The position numbers were made by a program, and so were the translations under genes. This document shows positions 8,893 to 17,739 of a DNA stretch of 64,000 nucleotides, one piece after another. The stretch lies in IMG/VR virus record IMGVR_UViG_3300035665_000001, positions 124,001 through 188,000 of that record. One strand, written 5' to 3'. Each line of letters begins with the position of its first letter. Within the stretch, counting starts at the first letter, position 1. The notes under the pieces were generated by a model. The model saw only the letters and a program-made list of their open reading frames with translations, was not told the origin of the DNA and did not search any database. This stretch comes from a virus.

Positions 8893-9552
8893 TTATTTTG
8901 TTGTTTTTGTGAGGGATACTACTTTATTTAACAGTTTGTTGGCTAATGTCAATTGATTTGTTGGTAAAACCTTTTCTATTTTTGATTTCAACGACTTAAT
9001 AATGTCAGTAATACCTGGTTCGTGATGTCCACCTGCATTACCATGTGCAGCATGGGCATCTTTACTTTCCCACGGTAATACTATGTGTACCCCAGTTAAC
9101 GCAGAAACCATATGTAATGGGCCAGTTATTAGATGTGCTGTAGCGGTATCAAGCTGTAATAGAACATCAATTACGTTTTGTTGACTAAACGCTTTTTGAA
9201 TATCCCCTTTAAGATCTTTTGCTTGTATTTGACAATTTTTAAATTTTTCTTTGTCACCCGAAGCTTTTGCTTGAGTTGCAGCTAAACCTAATAGGAAAGA
9301 TTTCACTAATGTCTTTCCACCTTTTGCTAAAACTTGAATTAATCCGGGTTTTGTATTGTGAAATTCAAAACCCCATTCTTTAAATTTATCGGTTAAACCA
9401 TCCAATTTACCTTTTAATAAATCTAAAATTGAACTTTCAGTCAAAATAGATTCATCATCTATGACATCAATTAAAAAAGCATATTCTAATACTAGTAATT
9501 CTTGATTAGTTAAATGAGTACCATCATCAACTAATAATTGTTTTAATTTCAT
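8893..9552 (-). CDS. Probable internal virion protein with T4-like leader, 219 aa
   Basis: The N-terminus (MKLKQLLVDDGTHLTNQELL) is closely related to that of the next gene at 9640 (MKLKRLLDDNGFQLTNRELQ). The remainder differs: a helical middle and a His/Gly-rich patch (DAHAAHGNAGGHHEPG) near residues 172-187. Short basic-hydrophobic N-termini of this kind recall the capsid targeting sequences of T4 internal proteins. An ILTES site near residue 36 fits the gp21 protease rule (Leu/Ile-x-Glu). Function is otherwise unknown. Confidence 0.75.
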   Translation of the reverse strand: MKLKQLLVDDGTHLTNQELLVLEYAFLIDVIDDESILTESSILDLLKGKLDGLTDKFKEWGFEFHNTKPGLIQVLAKGGKTLVKSFLLGLAATQAKASGDKEKFKNCQIQAKDLKGDIQKAFSQQNVIDVLLQLDTATAHLITGPLHMVSALTGVHIVLPWESKDAHAAHGNAGGHHEPGITDIIKSLKSKIEKVLPTNQLTLANKLLNKVVSLTKTTK

Positions 9553-9639
9553 AATAATTTTTTCTCCATGAATATAATTTGTAATTTTTTTTATTTACTT
9601 TGTCTTGTTGTAACTAACTACAATCTTATTTGGTAATGA

Positions 9640-10446
9640 TTATGGTTGTCGTGTTTTGTTTTGATTACTTTTGTTTTTCATAATTGTTTTGATTAAATAT
9701 ACAAAAGTTTTGTTTAGTTTTTCTCTCTGGGGGTTATTTTTATCCCCTGGTAGTAATTTCAAAGTATATGAATATATTTTTTCTAATGTTTCTTTTGCAA
9801 TTATCGGTGTAATTGGTTTTCCTCCAATTTTCCCTTTATTGTTTGTGTTTCCAGTAGTTACAGAATCATCACTCATTGTTGGTTGTGTTGTATCTTGAAC
9901 TTTGGTCGAAGCAATTTTTATAAATTCTTTACCTAGATCAATCAATTTATCGAATCCAGTTTTTTCTAATTCTCCACCAAAGTGTTTCATAGACCAAGAT
10001 GGTATGCTAACTTTAAGTGCTTTACTAAATTCTATTATTTCTGTGACTCTATTGTTGTCTGCGAGAATATCGTTCAGTTTTAAACCTAATGGTGGTGAAG
10101 TGAGTTCTTTTTGTAAAGCGTTTACTGATTTTTTACCTTGTGCAAATGCAGTCATTAATTTTAAAAATACGCCAATTGTTAATGATGAAACTGATAATTT
10201 TTTAAACATTGATTTTACGTTATTTATTGAATCACCAATAAGACCCTCTTCTAAAGTTGATTCATTTTCAAGTGCTTCTAAAATAGTATCAAAAAGTTCT
10301 TGATGTCTTAATGAAACAACATCTATCATTTCTGTGGATTGCAACAAACTATCGGAATAATCGGTAAATAATGTATGTTCTATTATTTGTAATTCTCTAT
10401 TAGTTAGTTGAAAACCATTATCATCCAGTAACCGTTTTAATTTCAT
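9640..10446 (-). CDS. Probable internal virion protein with T4-like leader, 268 aa
   Basis: It shares the first ~35 residues with the neighbouring 8893-9552 product, including the MKLK leader, the Leu-Thr-Asn-(Gln/Arg)-Glu-Leu motif and an Ile-Glu-His/Leu-Glu-Tyr segment, while the rest is unrelated. The body is helical and basic at the end. An AATAAATAAATA stretch upstream is late-promoter-like. A shared targeting leader attached to different bodies is the simplest reading. Confidence 0.75.
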   Translation of the reverse strand: MKLKRLLDDNGFQLTNRELQIIEHTLFTDYSDSLLQSTEMIDVVSLRHQELFDTILEALENESTLEEGLIGDSINNVKSMFKKLSVSSLTIGVFLKLMTAFAQGKKSVNALQKELTSPPLGLKLNDILADNNRVTEIIEFSKALKVSIPSWSMKHFGGELEKTGFDKLIDLGKEFIKIASTKVQDTTQPTMSDDSVTTGNTNNKGKIGGKPITPIIAKETLEKIYSYTLKLLPGDKNNPQREKLNKTFVYLIKTIMKNKSNQNKTRQP

Positions 10447-10511
10447 AATAATTTTCCTTTGTAGATATTTTATTTTTCAATGTATATATATTTATTTATT
10501 ATTCATATTGA

Positions 10512-10526
10512 AAGACCTCAAACTTT
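10512..10526 (-). repeat. Short shared upstream motif, copy 1
   Basis: AAAGTTTGAGGTCTT on the minus strand differs by one base from the motif at 34137-34151. Both copies lie upstream of AATAAATA runs leading minus-strand genes. Confidence 0.4.
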
Positions 10527-10579
10527 AGTTGAAGGTTGATGGATAGTTTTGTAGTTAATTTGTGAAAATAATTGACTTT

Positions 10580-10610
10580 TTGCATGAATATTTTTCAATT
10601 GTGGTATAAT
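10580..10610 (+). promoter_or_regulatory. Sigma70-like promoter with extended -10
   Basis: TGGTATAAT (an extended -10, hexamer 10605-10610) follows a weak TTGCAT at 10580-10585 with a 19-base spacer. The implied leader to the gene at 10756 is about 140 bases. It holds a small hairpin (AAATCAG...CTGATTT) and the repeated leader element. Confidence 0.6.
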
Positions 10611-10657
10611 TAGTAATAAATCAGTAATTCTGATTTTGGATAACTGTATATTAATAT

Positions 10658-10690
10658 GAATACTTGTTAGTCTTGGAAACAAGCAGTGGA
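10658..10690 (+). repeat. Repeated leader element, copy 2
   Basis: It matches 7741-7773 at 26 of 33 bases. Here the core forms CTTG-GAAA-CAAG, a perfect four-pair stem capped by a GNRA tetraloop, inside the 5' leader of the gene at 10756. Confidence 0.5.
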
Positions 10691-10755
10691 ATCACCATTC
10701 TTTAGATTATTTAATGTAGAATAATAGAAAATGTATAATGCACAAGGAGAAATCG

Positions 10756-11157
10756 ATGCCCAATAAAAAATTTGAAATTCAATTAACACCTCAAAATGAT
10801 GAGTGGATAAACTTAATTCCAAACCCAACACAAAATATGGATGTTATCTTTAACAAAATTGTTGATTTGGTAATCAACGAAGGTATTTTTTTAGAGGTAA
10901 TTTCACAGTCACTAACATTGAATGACTTATCAAAATTTAAAATGACATATGCTAAAATGCAAGCAACTCGGGCAAAACATATGCTAGATTTGGAAATAAC
11001 ACCCACTCAAACTGAAAGAAAGAAAATAACACAAATAAAAACTGTAGAAGTGGAAAAAGAAATTATTATCCCAGATGAAATTAAAGTTCCTGTGGAAACT
11101 AAGATTGAGAAAAAAGAAAAGAAAATGTCTCATGGGTTTTCAGAAGAAAGCTTCTGA
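10756..11157 (+). CDS. Hypothetical protein, 133 aa
   Basis: The ATG at 10756 has AAGGAG eight bases upstream and is preferred to the in-frame ATG at 10738. The N-terminal 75 residues are helical; the C-terminus is strongly charged with many Lys-Glu pairs (VEVEKEIIIP, KIEKKEKK), suggesting a flexible tail. It heads a two-gene unit with the gene at 11195, expressed from the promoter at 10605. No function is recognised. Confidence 0.75.
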   Translation: MPNKKFEIQLTPQNDEWINLIPNPTQNMDVIFNKIVDLVINEGIFLEVISQSLTLNDLSKFKMTYAKMQATRAKHMLDLEITPTQTERKKITQIKTVEVEKEIIIPDEIKVPVETKIEKKEKKMSHGFSEESF

Positions 11158-11194
11158 TTGGATATAATTGATTTTTTAAACATAGGAGAAAAAT

Positions 11195-11644
11195 ATGGAT
11201 TTGAAATTAGAGGAACGTTTTAATACAGAAGAACTGAATGAAATAAGAAAACGGGTATTTTCATTTGCCGATCAGATGTTTTTGGAAGGAGTTTCAGTTG
11301 GTCGTGAATTAAATAGAGATTTGATATATGGTGAAACCGAACAATTTGTTCGAGATAAATTATCTGCAATGACTGCATATTTTGTTACAGATTCATTATG
11401 GACTGCAATGCCACCACACGGTTATAATCCTGATCCATCCGTTGATATTCCAAAACCTAGTGATGCCGTAGCATCGACATTTGGAAAATCTATAAAAAGA
11501 TCTATTACTGGAGAATGTAACGCACAACAAAAACCCGAAGATGTTGGTTTGGTTTCGGAAGAAAAACCTGATTGGGTTAAAGAAGTTGAGAAAGCTGGGT
11601 TGCTTCGTGAAGGTGTAGATGTTAACACGTTGGAAAACCTATAA
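11195..11644 (+). CDS. Hypothetical protein, 149 aa
   Basis: The ribosome-binding site AGGAG lies seven bases before the ATG. The first 75 residues are predicted helical and acidic, then comes a Pro-rich linker (MPPHGYNPDPSVDIPKP) and a second acidic region. There is no known motif. Co-transcription with the gene at 10756 is likely, and a convergent terminator follows. Confidence 0.75.
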   Translation: MDLKLEERFNTEELNEIRKRVFSFADQMFLEGVSVGRELNRDLIYGETEQFVRDKLSAMTAYFVTDSLWTAMPPHGYNPDPSVDIPKPSDAVASTFGKSIKRSITGECNAQQKPEDVGLVSEEKPDWVKEVEKAGLLREGVDVNTLENL

Positions 11645-11676
11645 CATCACGATATTTTAGTAAGGTTGTCAAATGT

Positions 11677-11710
11677 ATTGGTGGTTTAACTAATTGATTA
11701 AACCACCAAT
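11677..11710. terminator. Terminator hairpin between convergent genes
   Basis: A 13-bp perfect stem (ATTGGTGGTTTAA with TTAAACCACCAAT) with an eight-base loop sits between the plus-strand gene ending at 11644 and the minus-strand paralog array. Confidence 0.75.
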
Positions 11711-11713
11711 CAT

Positions 11714-12502
11714 TTAAAAAAATAAGTTTTGTAATTTATCTGGTAATAAATGGGTATTGTTAGTTTTTAATGCATATTTTAGCATATCAGGATAATCTTT
11801 CCAAAAATCACCATCATATCTGTCTACTAATTCATTATCTACAATTAATTTTGGTGATGTAACTTGACCAATTATCATAGAATCATGTATTTTTTCTAAT
11901 TCTGTTATTGCATTATGATTATCCGTGTTTAATGCTACGGTAAATGGACTTTCACCTTTTTTATTTAATGGATTAATAATTGTTTGTTTGGCTAAACTAA
12001 AAAATAAAGATAAATATGGAGTATATAAATTTATACCTGATAAAATATGCAATATATGAGTACCTGTTATACTTTGAGAATTTACATTGATATTTTTATG
12101 TGATATGACAATTTCAAACATTTTATTTGGGTTAAGTGAATTTAAAGCACTTTTCATAAGATTGAAATCGGCAGATCTTTTTTCTGTAGTTTTGTGGTGT
12201 TCTAGCATCGTTTCAATGGTCATTGAATAATCATGTGTCGCTGTTTTTGAAACCGATATTGCAACTTCGATAGGTGATAAAAAGTTACTACCACCAACAT
12301 CAACATTGCATCCTTGATCGATGAATTGAGTTACCTTTTGTAATAATTTTATTTTATCAAGATCCGAATATATTAATGCTTCTAAAAGTGTTATTTTATT
12401 GGCAACTCCTTCTATACTTGAAATATCGATAGTTATATCAGGTTTTATATTACCATTTTTTAATTGTTCTAACCATTGATCAATTTGTTCAATTGAAAAC
12501 AT
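11714..12502 (-). CDS. Ankyrin-like paralog 1 of the LPxK-tail family, 262 aa
   Basis: This is the last gene of a seven-gene tandem minus-strand array. The body has ankyrin-like helix pairs (TLLEALIYSDLDKIKLLQKV, GCNVDVG, SPIEVAI, SPFTVALNTDNHNAI). A conserved C-terminal block reads VDRYDGDFWKDYPDMLKYAL, and the protein ends LLPDKLQNLFF. The same block and tail end its neighbours, so these are paralogs. Ankyrin folds bind proteins, which suggests host-factor binding; no enzyme motif is visible. Confidence 0.85.
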   Translation of the reverse strand: MFSIEQIDQWLEQLKNGNIKPDITIDISSIEGVANKITLLEALIYSDLDKIKLLQKVTQFIDQGCNVDVGGSNFLSPIEVAISVSKTATHDYSMTIETMLEHHKTTEKRSADFNLMKSALNSLNPNKMFEIVISHKNINVNSQSITGTHILHILSGINLYTPYLSLFFSLAKQTIINPLNKKGESPFTVALNTDNHNAITELEKIHDSMIIGQVTSPKLIVDNELVDRYDGDFWKDYPDMLKYALKTNNTHLLPDKLQNLFF

Positions 12503-12540
12503 TATTTTTCTCCTTTATAATAAATTGTTAATGTTATTCC

Positions 12541-13305
12541 TCAGAATAAAAGGTTTTGTATTTTTTCTGGCAATAAAAATTTTTTTTCTGATTTAACTGC
12601 GTATGTTAACATTGCTGGGTAATCTTTCCAAAAGTTACCAATATATCTGTCCACAATTTCATATTTCACAATGTGTACTGGTGATTTACCATCATAACCT
12701 ATTAACATTGCGTGTTTGTTTTGTTTCCAGGCTAATATTGTAGCAGTGTTGGTGTTTAATAATGCAACAGTCATTGGACTATATCCATCCTTATTTATTG
12801 GATTAACATCAATATCAGGTCTAAGAGTTAGAATATCGTTAAGATGTTCAACATAATATGCCACTGCAGATAATATATGTAAAATATGAGTATTGTCATC
12901 TATAGAAATTGTGTTAACATTGATGTTTTCATTTGTTACTACTAAATTAAACATAATATTTGCATGTAATGCACCTAACGAACATTTCATAATATTTAAA
13001 TCGTTTTCGTGTTTTTTGTGGTGAGATAATAATAATCTGATTAGATCAACATAATCATTATCCTCAGACCAAAAAATTGCAGTTTCAATAGCAGAACAAC
13101 CGACTTGTACACCATCCACATCACAACCAAGTGATATAAGTTTTTCAATTAGTTTAATTTTTTCATTTGGTGATACATTTGTTACTCGTATAGCTGCATC
13201 AAGTAAGGTTGTTTGAAATTCCGTATCAACCATAAAATCGGGGGTAATCTTATGCTCTTCTAAATCTGAAATCCATCCATTAAGTTCTGTTAAGGTAATA
13301 ATCAT
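12541..13305 (-). CDS. Ankyrin-like paralog 2 of the LPxK-tail family, 254 aa
   Basis: It has the same architecture as its neighbours: an N-terminal helix (LNGWISDLEEHKITPDF), ankyrin-like units with a GCDVDG turn, a HILHILSA segment, and SPMTVALLNTNTATI. The C-terminal block VDRYIGNFWKDYPAMLTYAV comes last, with the tail LLPEKIQNLLF. Divergence from paralog 1 is high in the middle and low in the last ~45 residues, so the end of the protein appears to carry the shared function. Confidence 0.85.
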   Translation of the reverse strand: MIITLTELNGWISDLEEHKITPDFMVDTEFQTTLLDAAIRVTNVSPNEKIKLIEKLISLGCDVDGVQVGCSAIETAIFWSEDNDYVDLIRLLLSHHKKHENDLNIMKCSLGALHANIMFNLVVTNENINVNTISIDDNTHILHILSAVAYYVEHLNDILTLRPDIDVNPINKDGYSPMTVALLNTNTATILAWKQNKHAMLIGYDGKSPVHIVKYEIVDRYIGNFWKDYPAMLTYAVKSEKKFLLPEKIQNLLF

Positions 13306-13342
13306 TTTTTCACCAATGCTTTTAAATATTCAAATAGGGGTG

Positions 13343-14131
13343 TTAAAAAAACACATTTTTTAATTTTTCTGGTAGTTGATTAAATTTACCATTTTTATAG
13401 GCATAATTTAACATTTTTGGATATTTTTTCCAAAAATCTCCAAAATATCTATCAACTAAATTGTTGTCTATAATGTCAGTTTCAGCACCAGTAAAATTTC
13501 CAATAATCATGGTATATTTTCTTTTTTGTAGTTCCCTGACTGCAACATAATTTTTTATGTTTAATGCCACTGTGAATGGACTATTACCATTGTTATCTAG
13601 TGGGTTTAGATGTACATCTGGTGCATAAGAAAATAAATCGCCAATGAATGCTGCGTGATGTTCAGATTCAACTAAAATATGTAAAATATGTTGGTTGTTA
13701 CTATTTAATGCGTTTACATCCACTTGTTTATTTGATACCACAAGTTTAAATCTGGAATCTGGATCGTAAGAATTTATTGCCGTTATCATTAGACTAAAAT
13801 CTGATTCTTGTGTGGAATTATGTTTTCTTAACATCATATTTAATATAGATGTATTTATAACATCATCTTTTAACTGTAGTGCAATTTCTAATGGTGATCT
13901 ATAATTTTTATCATTTAAACTAGCATAATTAACACCATCAACATCACAACCAAAATCTAATAATTGTTTTATTACGTCAAATTTGACATTTACAGGCTCA
14001 TTACTCAAAATAATACTTTCAAGCATAGTAATGTCACCTTTACTACTACCTATAATTGCTTTATTTGGCTTTAATTCACCAGTTCGCAACATTTCAATCC
14101 ACGAATCAAAATACTTTTTGTTAAAACTCAT
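13343..14131 (-). CDS. Ankyrin-like paralog 3 of the LPxK-tail family, 262 aa
   Basis: The ATG at 14131 (MSFNKKYF) has GAAGG seven bases upstream and avoids overlapping the upstream paralog, so the longer frame to 14254 is rejected. Ankyrin-like units (GCDVDGVNY, SPLEIALQL, SPFTVALNIKNYVAV) are followed by VDRYFGDFWKKYPKMLNYAY and the tail QLPEKLKNVFF. Confidence 0.85.
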   Translation of the reverse strand: MSFNKKYFDSWIEMLRTGELKPNKAIIGSSKGDITMLESIILSNEPVNVKFDVIKQLLDFGCDVDGVNYASLNDKNYRSPLEIALQLKDDVINTSILNMMLRKHNSTQESDFSLMITAINSYDPDSRFKLVVSNKQVDVNALNSNNQHILHILVESEHHAAFIGDLFSYAPDVHLNPLDNNGNSPFTVALNIKNYVAVRELQKRKYTMIIGNFTGAETDIIDNNLVDRYFGDFWKKYPKMLNYAYKNGKFNQLPEKLKNVFF

Positions 14132-14141
14132 ATGCATACCT

Positions 14142-14912
14142 TCAAAATAAAAGACTTGAAATTTTAGGTGGTAGCATATCAAATTTCCCAAATTTATATG
14201 CATATTGTAACATATCTGGATGATCTTTCCAAAAATCCCCATTATATCTATCAACTAATTCATAATGTATTATCTTTTTTGGGTCATTTACTTTTCCAAT
14301 TATTCTGCATTTTATATTGTGTTTTAATGCAGAAATTGCAGATGAATCATCTATGTTGATTGCCAATGTTAATGGACTTTCACCTTCGGAATTTAGTGGA
14401 TTGGATATTGTTTTTGGGTTATCCAAAATTAAATTAACAAACGTTGGGTTATAGATTCCTTCATAAATCATAATATGTAATATGTAATCACCATATATTG
14501 TTTTTTCATTTGTGTTTATATTATCACTACCAACAATTACAGGGAATAATGCTTCTGCATGTGGTGATTTAAACGACGTTTTTATTATTTCTAAATCTAA
14601 ATGGTTAGATTTATGGTGTTGTAACATTAGATATACAACATCTGTATAGTTCATGGTTTGCATAATTGCTCGCTCTATTGGGGTAAATACCCCTTCTGCA
14701 TCAACATCACACCCCAATTCAATTAACTTTTCTACTCTATCTAATAATTCCTTTTTAGTTAATTTACTGCTTATTGCAGCATCTAATAAATTTACGGAAT
14801 TCTTATTTCCCAAACTAACTAACTTATTTGGGTTCATTACACCGCTTTTTATTTTTTTTATCCATTCATCAATTTGTTCTGGAGTATAAACTGTAACTGT
14901 GTTCTTTGTCAT
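14142..14912 (-). CDS. Ankyrin-like paralog 4 of the LPxK-tail family, 256 aa
   Basis: The N-terminal helix (EQIDEWIKKIKSGVMNPNKL) closely parallels that of paralog 1 (EQIDQWLEQLKNGNIKPD). GCDVDAEG, TPIERAIMQ and SPLTLAINIDDSSAI mark ankyrin-like units. The C-terminal block VDRYNGDFWKDHPDMLQYAY and tail MLPPKISSLLF are present, the tail being the most deviant of the first four. Confidence 0.85.
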   Translation of the reverse strand: MTKNTVTVYTPEQIDEWIKKIKSGVMNPNKLVSLGNKNSVNLLDAAISSKLTKKELLDRVEKLIELGCDVDAEGVFTPIERAIMQTMNYTDVVYLMLQHHKSNHLDLEIIKTSFKSPHAEALFPVIVGSDNINTNEKTIYGDYILHIMIYEGIYNPTFVNLILDNPKTISNPLNSEGESPLTLAINIDDSSAISALKHNIKCRIIGKVNDPKKIIHYELVDRYNGDFWKDHPDMLQYAYKFGKFDMLPPKISSLLF

Positions 14913-14931
14913 TTTATTGCCTTTTGTGAAT

Positions 14932-15795
14932 TCAAATTATATCGCTGATAAAAAATATGTTTCGAATATTTTCTGGTAATGTTTCGGGAATATAAGTCAA
15001 AATTAATTTTATTAATGTTGGTTCTAATTTTATAACATTTTTTACCTGTGTACTGTTGATTTTATCAATCCATACATCTTTACCATCAATAAATTGTAAG
15101 ATGTAATCTTTATTAATTCCTTCCCCGCTAGTAATATAATCATAGACATCTTTTGAACCATTAGTTAAGGCTTCCAATGCTATTCGCTGAACATCACCTA
15201 ATCTTGTCAAACTACTTGTGTTCATTTCACCGTACTGAGAATATTCATAGCCCATGTTTCGAAATAAATTTTCACGATTCTTGTTTTTTTCTGAAAAATT
15301 AAAAATTTCTTTTATGAAATCTAAATCATTATGTTTTGCTGCAATGATACACACTAGATGTAAGAACCCATTATCTCTAATATTTCCCGATTTATGTAAA
15401 TTTCTTAAATTATTTCCAAAACATTTGTCGTTGATACCATACTTATCCATAAATTGAATAATATCTTTTAAGGTTTTAGTTTCCCCACCACTAATTGCGT
15501 GTGATACTGCCGATTGTAATTTTATATTTAAAGATGCGAATAGAATGTTTAACTTTTTTTCTTCATCACGACAATACGCCATAAGTTCCGGTAATATATC
15601 TTTATCCGAAACATTACTAGCCCCGTATTTTGTTTCTAATGATTTTTTAATTTTTTCAAATTTATCATCATAAGACTGATAGTTTGATAAAATTTTTGAA
15701 ATTTCATCCCCAATATTTTCGACACCTGAAAAATTATCTCTTGCATGTTTTTCCTGTGATGAAATTTTTTTAATATTTTTAGTTGCTGTATTCAT
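14932..15795 (-). CDS. Diverged LPxK-tail family member 5, 287 aa
   Basis: It has lost the VDRY-FWKDYP block but keeps the tail as TLPENIRNIFF, followed by an extra SDII. The N-terminal ~75 residues are charged and helical; the middle has ankyrin-like or alpha-solenoid repeats (FLHLVCIIAAKHNDLDFIKE). It is inserted in the same tandem array with short spacers, so common origin is likely even though the body differs. Confidence 0.8.
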   Translation of the reverse strand: MNTATKNIKKISSQEKHARDNFSGVENIGDEISKILSNYQSYDDKFEKIKKSLETKYGASNVSDKDILPELMAYCRDEEKKLNILFASLNIKLQSAVSHAISGGETKTLKDIIQFMDKYGINDKCFGNNLRNLHKSGNIRDNGFLHLVCIIAAKHNDLDFIKEIFNFSEKNKNRENLFRNMGYEYSQYGEMNTSSLTRLGDVQRIALEALTNGSKDVYDYITSGEGINKDYILQFIDGKDVWIDKINSTQVKNVIKLEPTLIKLILTYIPETLPENIRNIFFISDII

Positions 15796-15816
15796 AATTT
15801 GTGTCGATTGATTGAG

Positions 15817-16725
15817 TTAAAAAAACAAATTTTTTATTTTTTCCGGTAAATATCTATTATCTTTTGTAATCTTATATAACAATTTACTCACTATTGGGGA
15901 TTGAATATCAACTATGCGTTTTAACCATGGTGTGTAATCTTCTTCAGCAAATTTACCCAATTCTATTAAATTGCAGAATAATATTCCTGTTTCTGTTGTA
16001 TAATAATTTCTTATTAGTGATGCTAAAGTATCCATAGCTTGTTTATCGGTAGATAAAACGGTTTCATACTTTTTCATAATATCGTCGATTGTTTCACCAC
16101 CATTGAAAAATAATATTTCACTTGGAAATGTTTTAATCGCTGATAACATCATTCGAAATAATTCAGGCGAATAATTTGCATCAACCAGAGAATAGTAAAA
16201 ATGTAAGTCTTTAAGTGTTCGGAAAATTGCCCATGACTTATCAGGACTTATTGATTTAGCCTGTTTAACCAATTCTTTTTTAAAAAAGAATTCCATATCA
16301 GAAAACCAAGGTTTTTCCGAGAGAGCCGTAAACCAATGTCCAGAACCGCCACCATCATAGTTCAACACTGCGTAAACTAATATTCCAATGTCATAATTAT
16401 TAAATCTGATTTTATCATTCAGTGAAATATTTTTGTACATGAACTTATAACTCCAGGGTGGTTTATTTTTCCCTTTTATGAGTTTATTGAATTCATTAAA
16501 TATCACCGACCAAATAAATTCACAGTTTTCCGTGTTGTTTGCTATACCGGATGCATATTCATATAATGCTTCATTTTTTGAATTTCGCAGTAATCCTCTC
16601 ACAAACTCAGCTTTTTGTATATAATGAGTATCCTTTAAACTGTCATTACATAATTTAATAAATTCGATTGGGTTTTTGGGTGAATGTAGTTTTTTAGCTT
16701 TTTCACCAGCTTCAAGGTAATCCAT
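15817..16725 (-). CDS. Diverged LPxK-tail family member 6, 302 aa
   Basis: An all-helical body of probable solenoid type carries no ankyrin signature that I can see. The end reads LLYKITKDNRYLPEKIKNLFF over two short segments, matching the array's tail. The Leu-Tyr-Lys-x-Thr-Lys segment before the tail is shared with member 7 and the dispersed copy at 33270, which defines a sub-branch. Confidence 0.8.
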   Translation of the reverse strand: MDYLEAGEKAKKLHSPKNPIEFIKLCNDSLKDTHYIQKAEFVRGLLRNSKNEALYEYASGIANNTENCEFIWSVIFNEFNKLIKGKNKPPWSYKFMYKNISLNDKIRFNNYDIGILVYAVLNYDGGGSGHWFTALSEKPWFSDMEFFFKKELVKQAKSISPDKSWAIFRTLKDLHFYYSLVDANYSPELFRMMLSAIKTFPSEILFFNGGETIDDIMKKYETVLSTDKQAMDTLASLIRNYYTTETGILFCNLIELGKFAEEDYTPWLKRIVDIQSPIVSKLLYKITKDNRYLPEKIKNLFF

Positions 16726-16736
16726 ATTATCTCCAT

Positions 16737-17591
16737 TTAAAAGAAAATTAGATTTTTAACCTTTTCAGGTAAAAAATCGACATTTTTAGTTTTGTTATAT
16801 AATAATTTTTTTATATCATCTGGACAGTTTGGATTTTTACAAAAGTTTAGAATAGTAGCTATTCTAAAATTCGACATCATTGATTGTGAACTTAAAACAC
16901 GAGTCAATAATTTCCCCAACTCTATTCCATTTGCTACTACTCGCCACTCTAAGTTGTGGTTAGTTAATAATGCTTCGACTAAATCATCTGTATCTAATGT
17001 TCGGATTTTCCAATCCTTTGCTTTATCACATACAGCTTCAAAGATTTTTGGCATTTTTAATAATCCTGGGTTTGATGCCATCATAATTAGATTTTTATCA
17101 GATTTTATATTTTTCAATAATATTTTTTCAGGTGCGTTAGGATGTTTGAAAAAATCTGCTCGTTGTCTTTCTAACCAACTTTTATCTACTTGTGGATTAT
17201 TTTTAGGTATTAGCGAACTATAAATTTCTTCTAATTGTTTTGGTGAGGTATGTTTTGATTTCCAAAATTTAAATGGTAGTCCTCTAGCTAAACCATTTTC
17301 CCATACGTCATCGAATAATTCTTTCGAACCATTATCAAATAATTTATAAGTGTCGTTGCCATAAATAATCAAAAATTTTTCAAGATTAATATTTGCCAGT
17401 TCTCTGATAATATCATCTGTACAGTTTTTTTCTTCCGATATTTTTAGATAAATTTCCCATGGAGTGTGGATACTTGTTCCAATTAAGTGGGTTGGGGTAT
17501 TTTTTATGGTTTTTACTAATTCTTCTAATTCAACATGAGAAATACTCGGATTTTTAAGTTTTTCATAGCAATCATCATACATATTTATCAT
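16737..17591 (-). CDS. Diverged LPxK-tail family member 7, 284 aa
   Basis: It is the first gene of the array, with AAAGGT before the ATG and a TATAAATA late-type box about 45 bases upstream. Repeats of the type HPNAPEKILLKNIKSDKNLI and NPNCPDDIKKLLYNKT resemble leucine-rich variant repeats (an alpha-solenoid). The tail is FLPEKVKNLIFF, one residue longer than usual. Confidence 0.8.
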   Translation of the reverse strand: MINMYDDCYEKLKNPSISHVELEELVKTIKNTPTHLIGTSIHTPWEIYLKISEEKNCTDDIIRELANINLEKFLIIYGNDTYKLFDNGSKELFDDVWENGLARGLPFKFWKSKHTSPKQLEEIYSSLIPKNNPQVDKSWLERQRADFFKHPNAPEKILLKNIKSDKNLIMMASNPGLLKMPKIFEAVCDKAKDWKIRTLDTDDLVEALLTNHNLEWRVVANGIELGKLLTRVLSSQSMMSNFRIATILNFCKNPNCPDDIKKLLYNKTKNVDFLPEKVKNLIFF

Positions 17592-17634
17592 TTTTCGGAC
17601 CTTTTAACATTGTTCTAGACATATTATTATAATA

Positions 17635-17642
17635 TATTTATA
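17635..17642 (-). promoter_or_regulatory. Late-type box for the paralog array
   Basis: TATAAATA on the minus strand, about 45 bases before the first gene of the seven-gene array. Confidence 0.55.
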
Positions 17643-17678
17643 GGTGTTTTTAATGTTCACTTTATTTTAAAAGGTCAG

Positions 17679-17686
17679 TATAAATA
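17679..17686 (+). promoter_or_regulatory. Late promoter for the tail fibre cluster
   Basis: TATAAATA lies 54 bases before the fibre start at 17740. It is divergent to the late box at 17635. Confidence 0.65.
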
Positions 17687-17739
17687 TTATTTGAATAGTT
17701 TTAAATTATTAAGTTTTAATAACAAAAAGGAGATACAAA

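Noticed and set aside
14132-14254. Extended N-terminus of the third paralog
   Set aside because: It would overlap the upstream paralog by over 100 bases; ATG 14131 has a good ribosome site and matches the length of its relatives.
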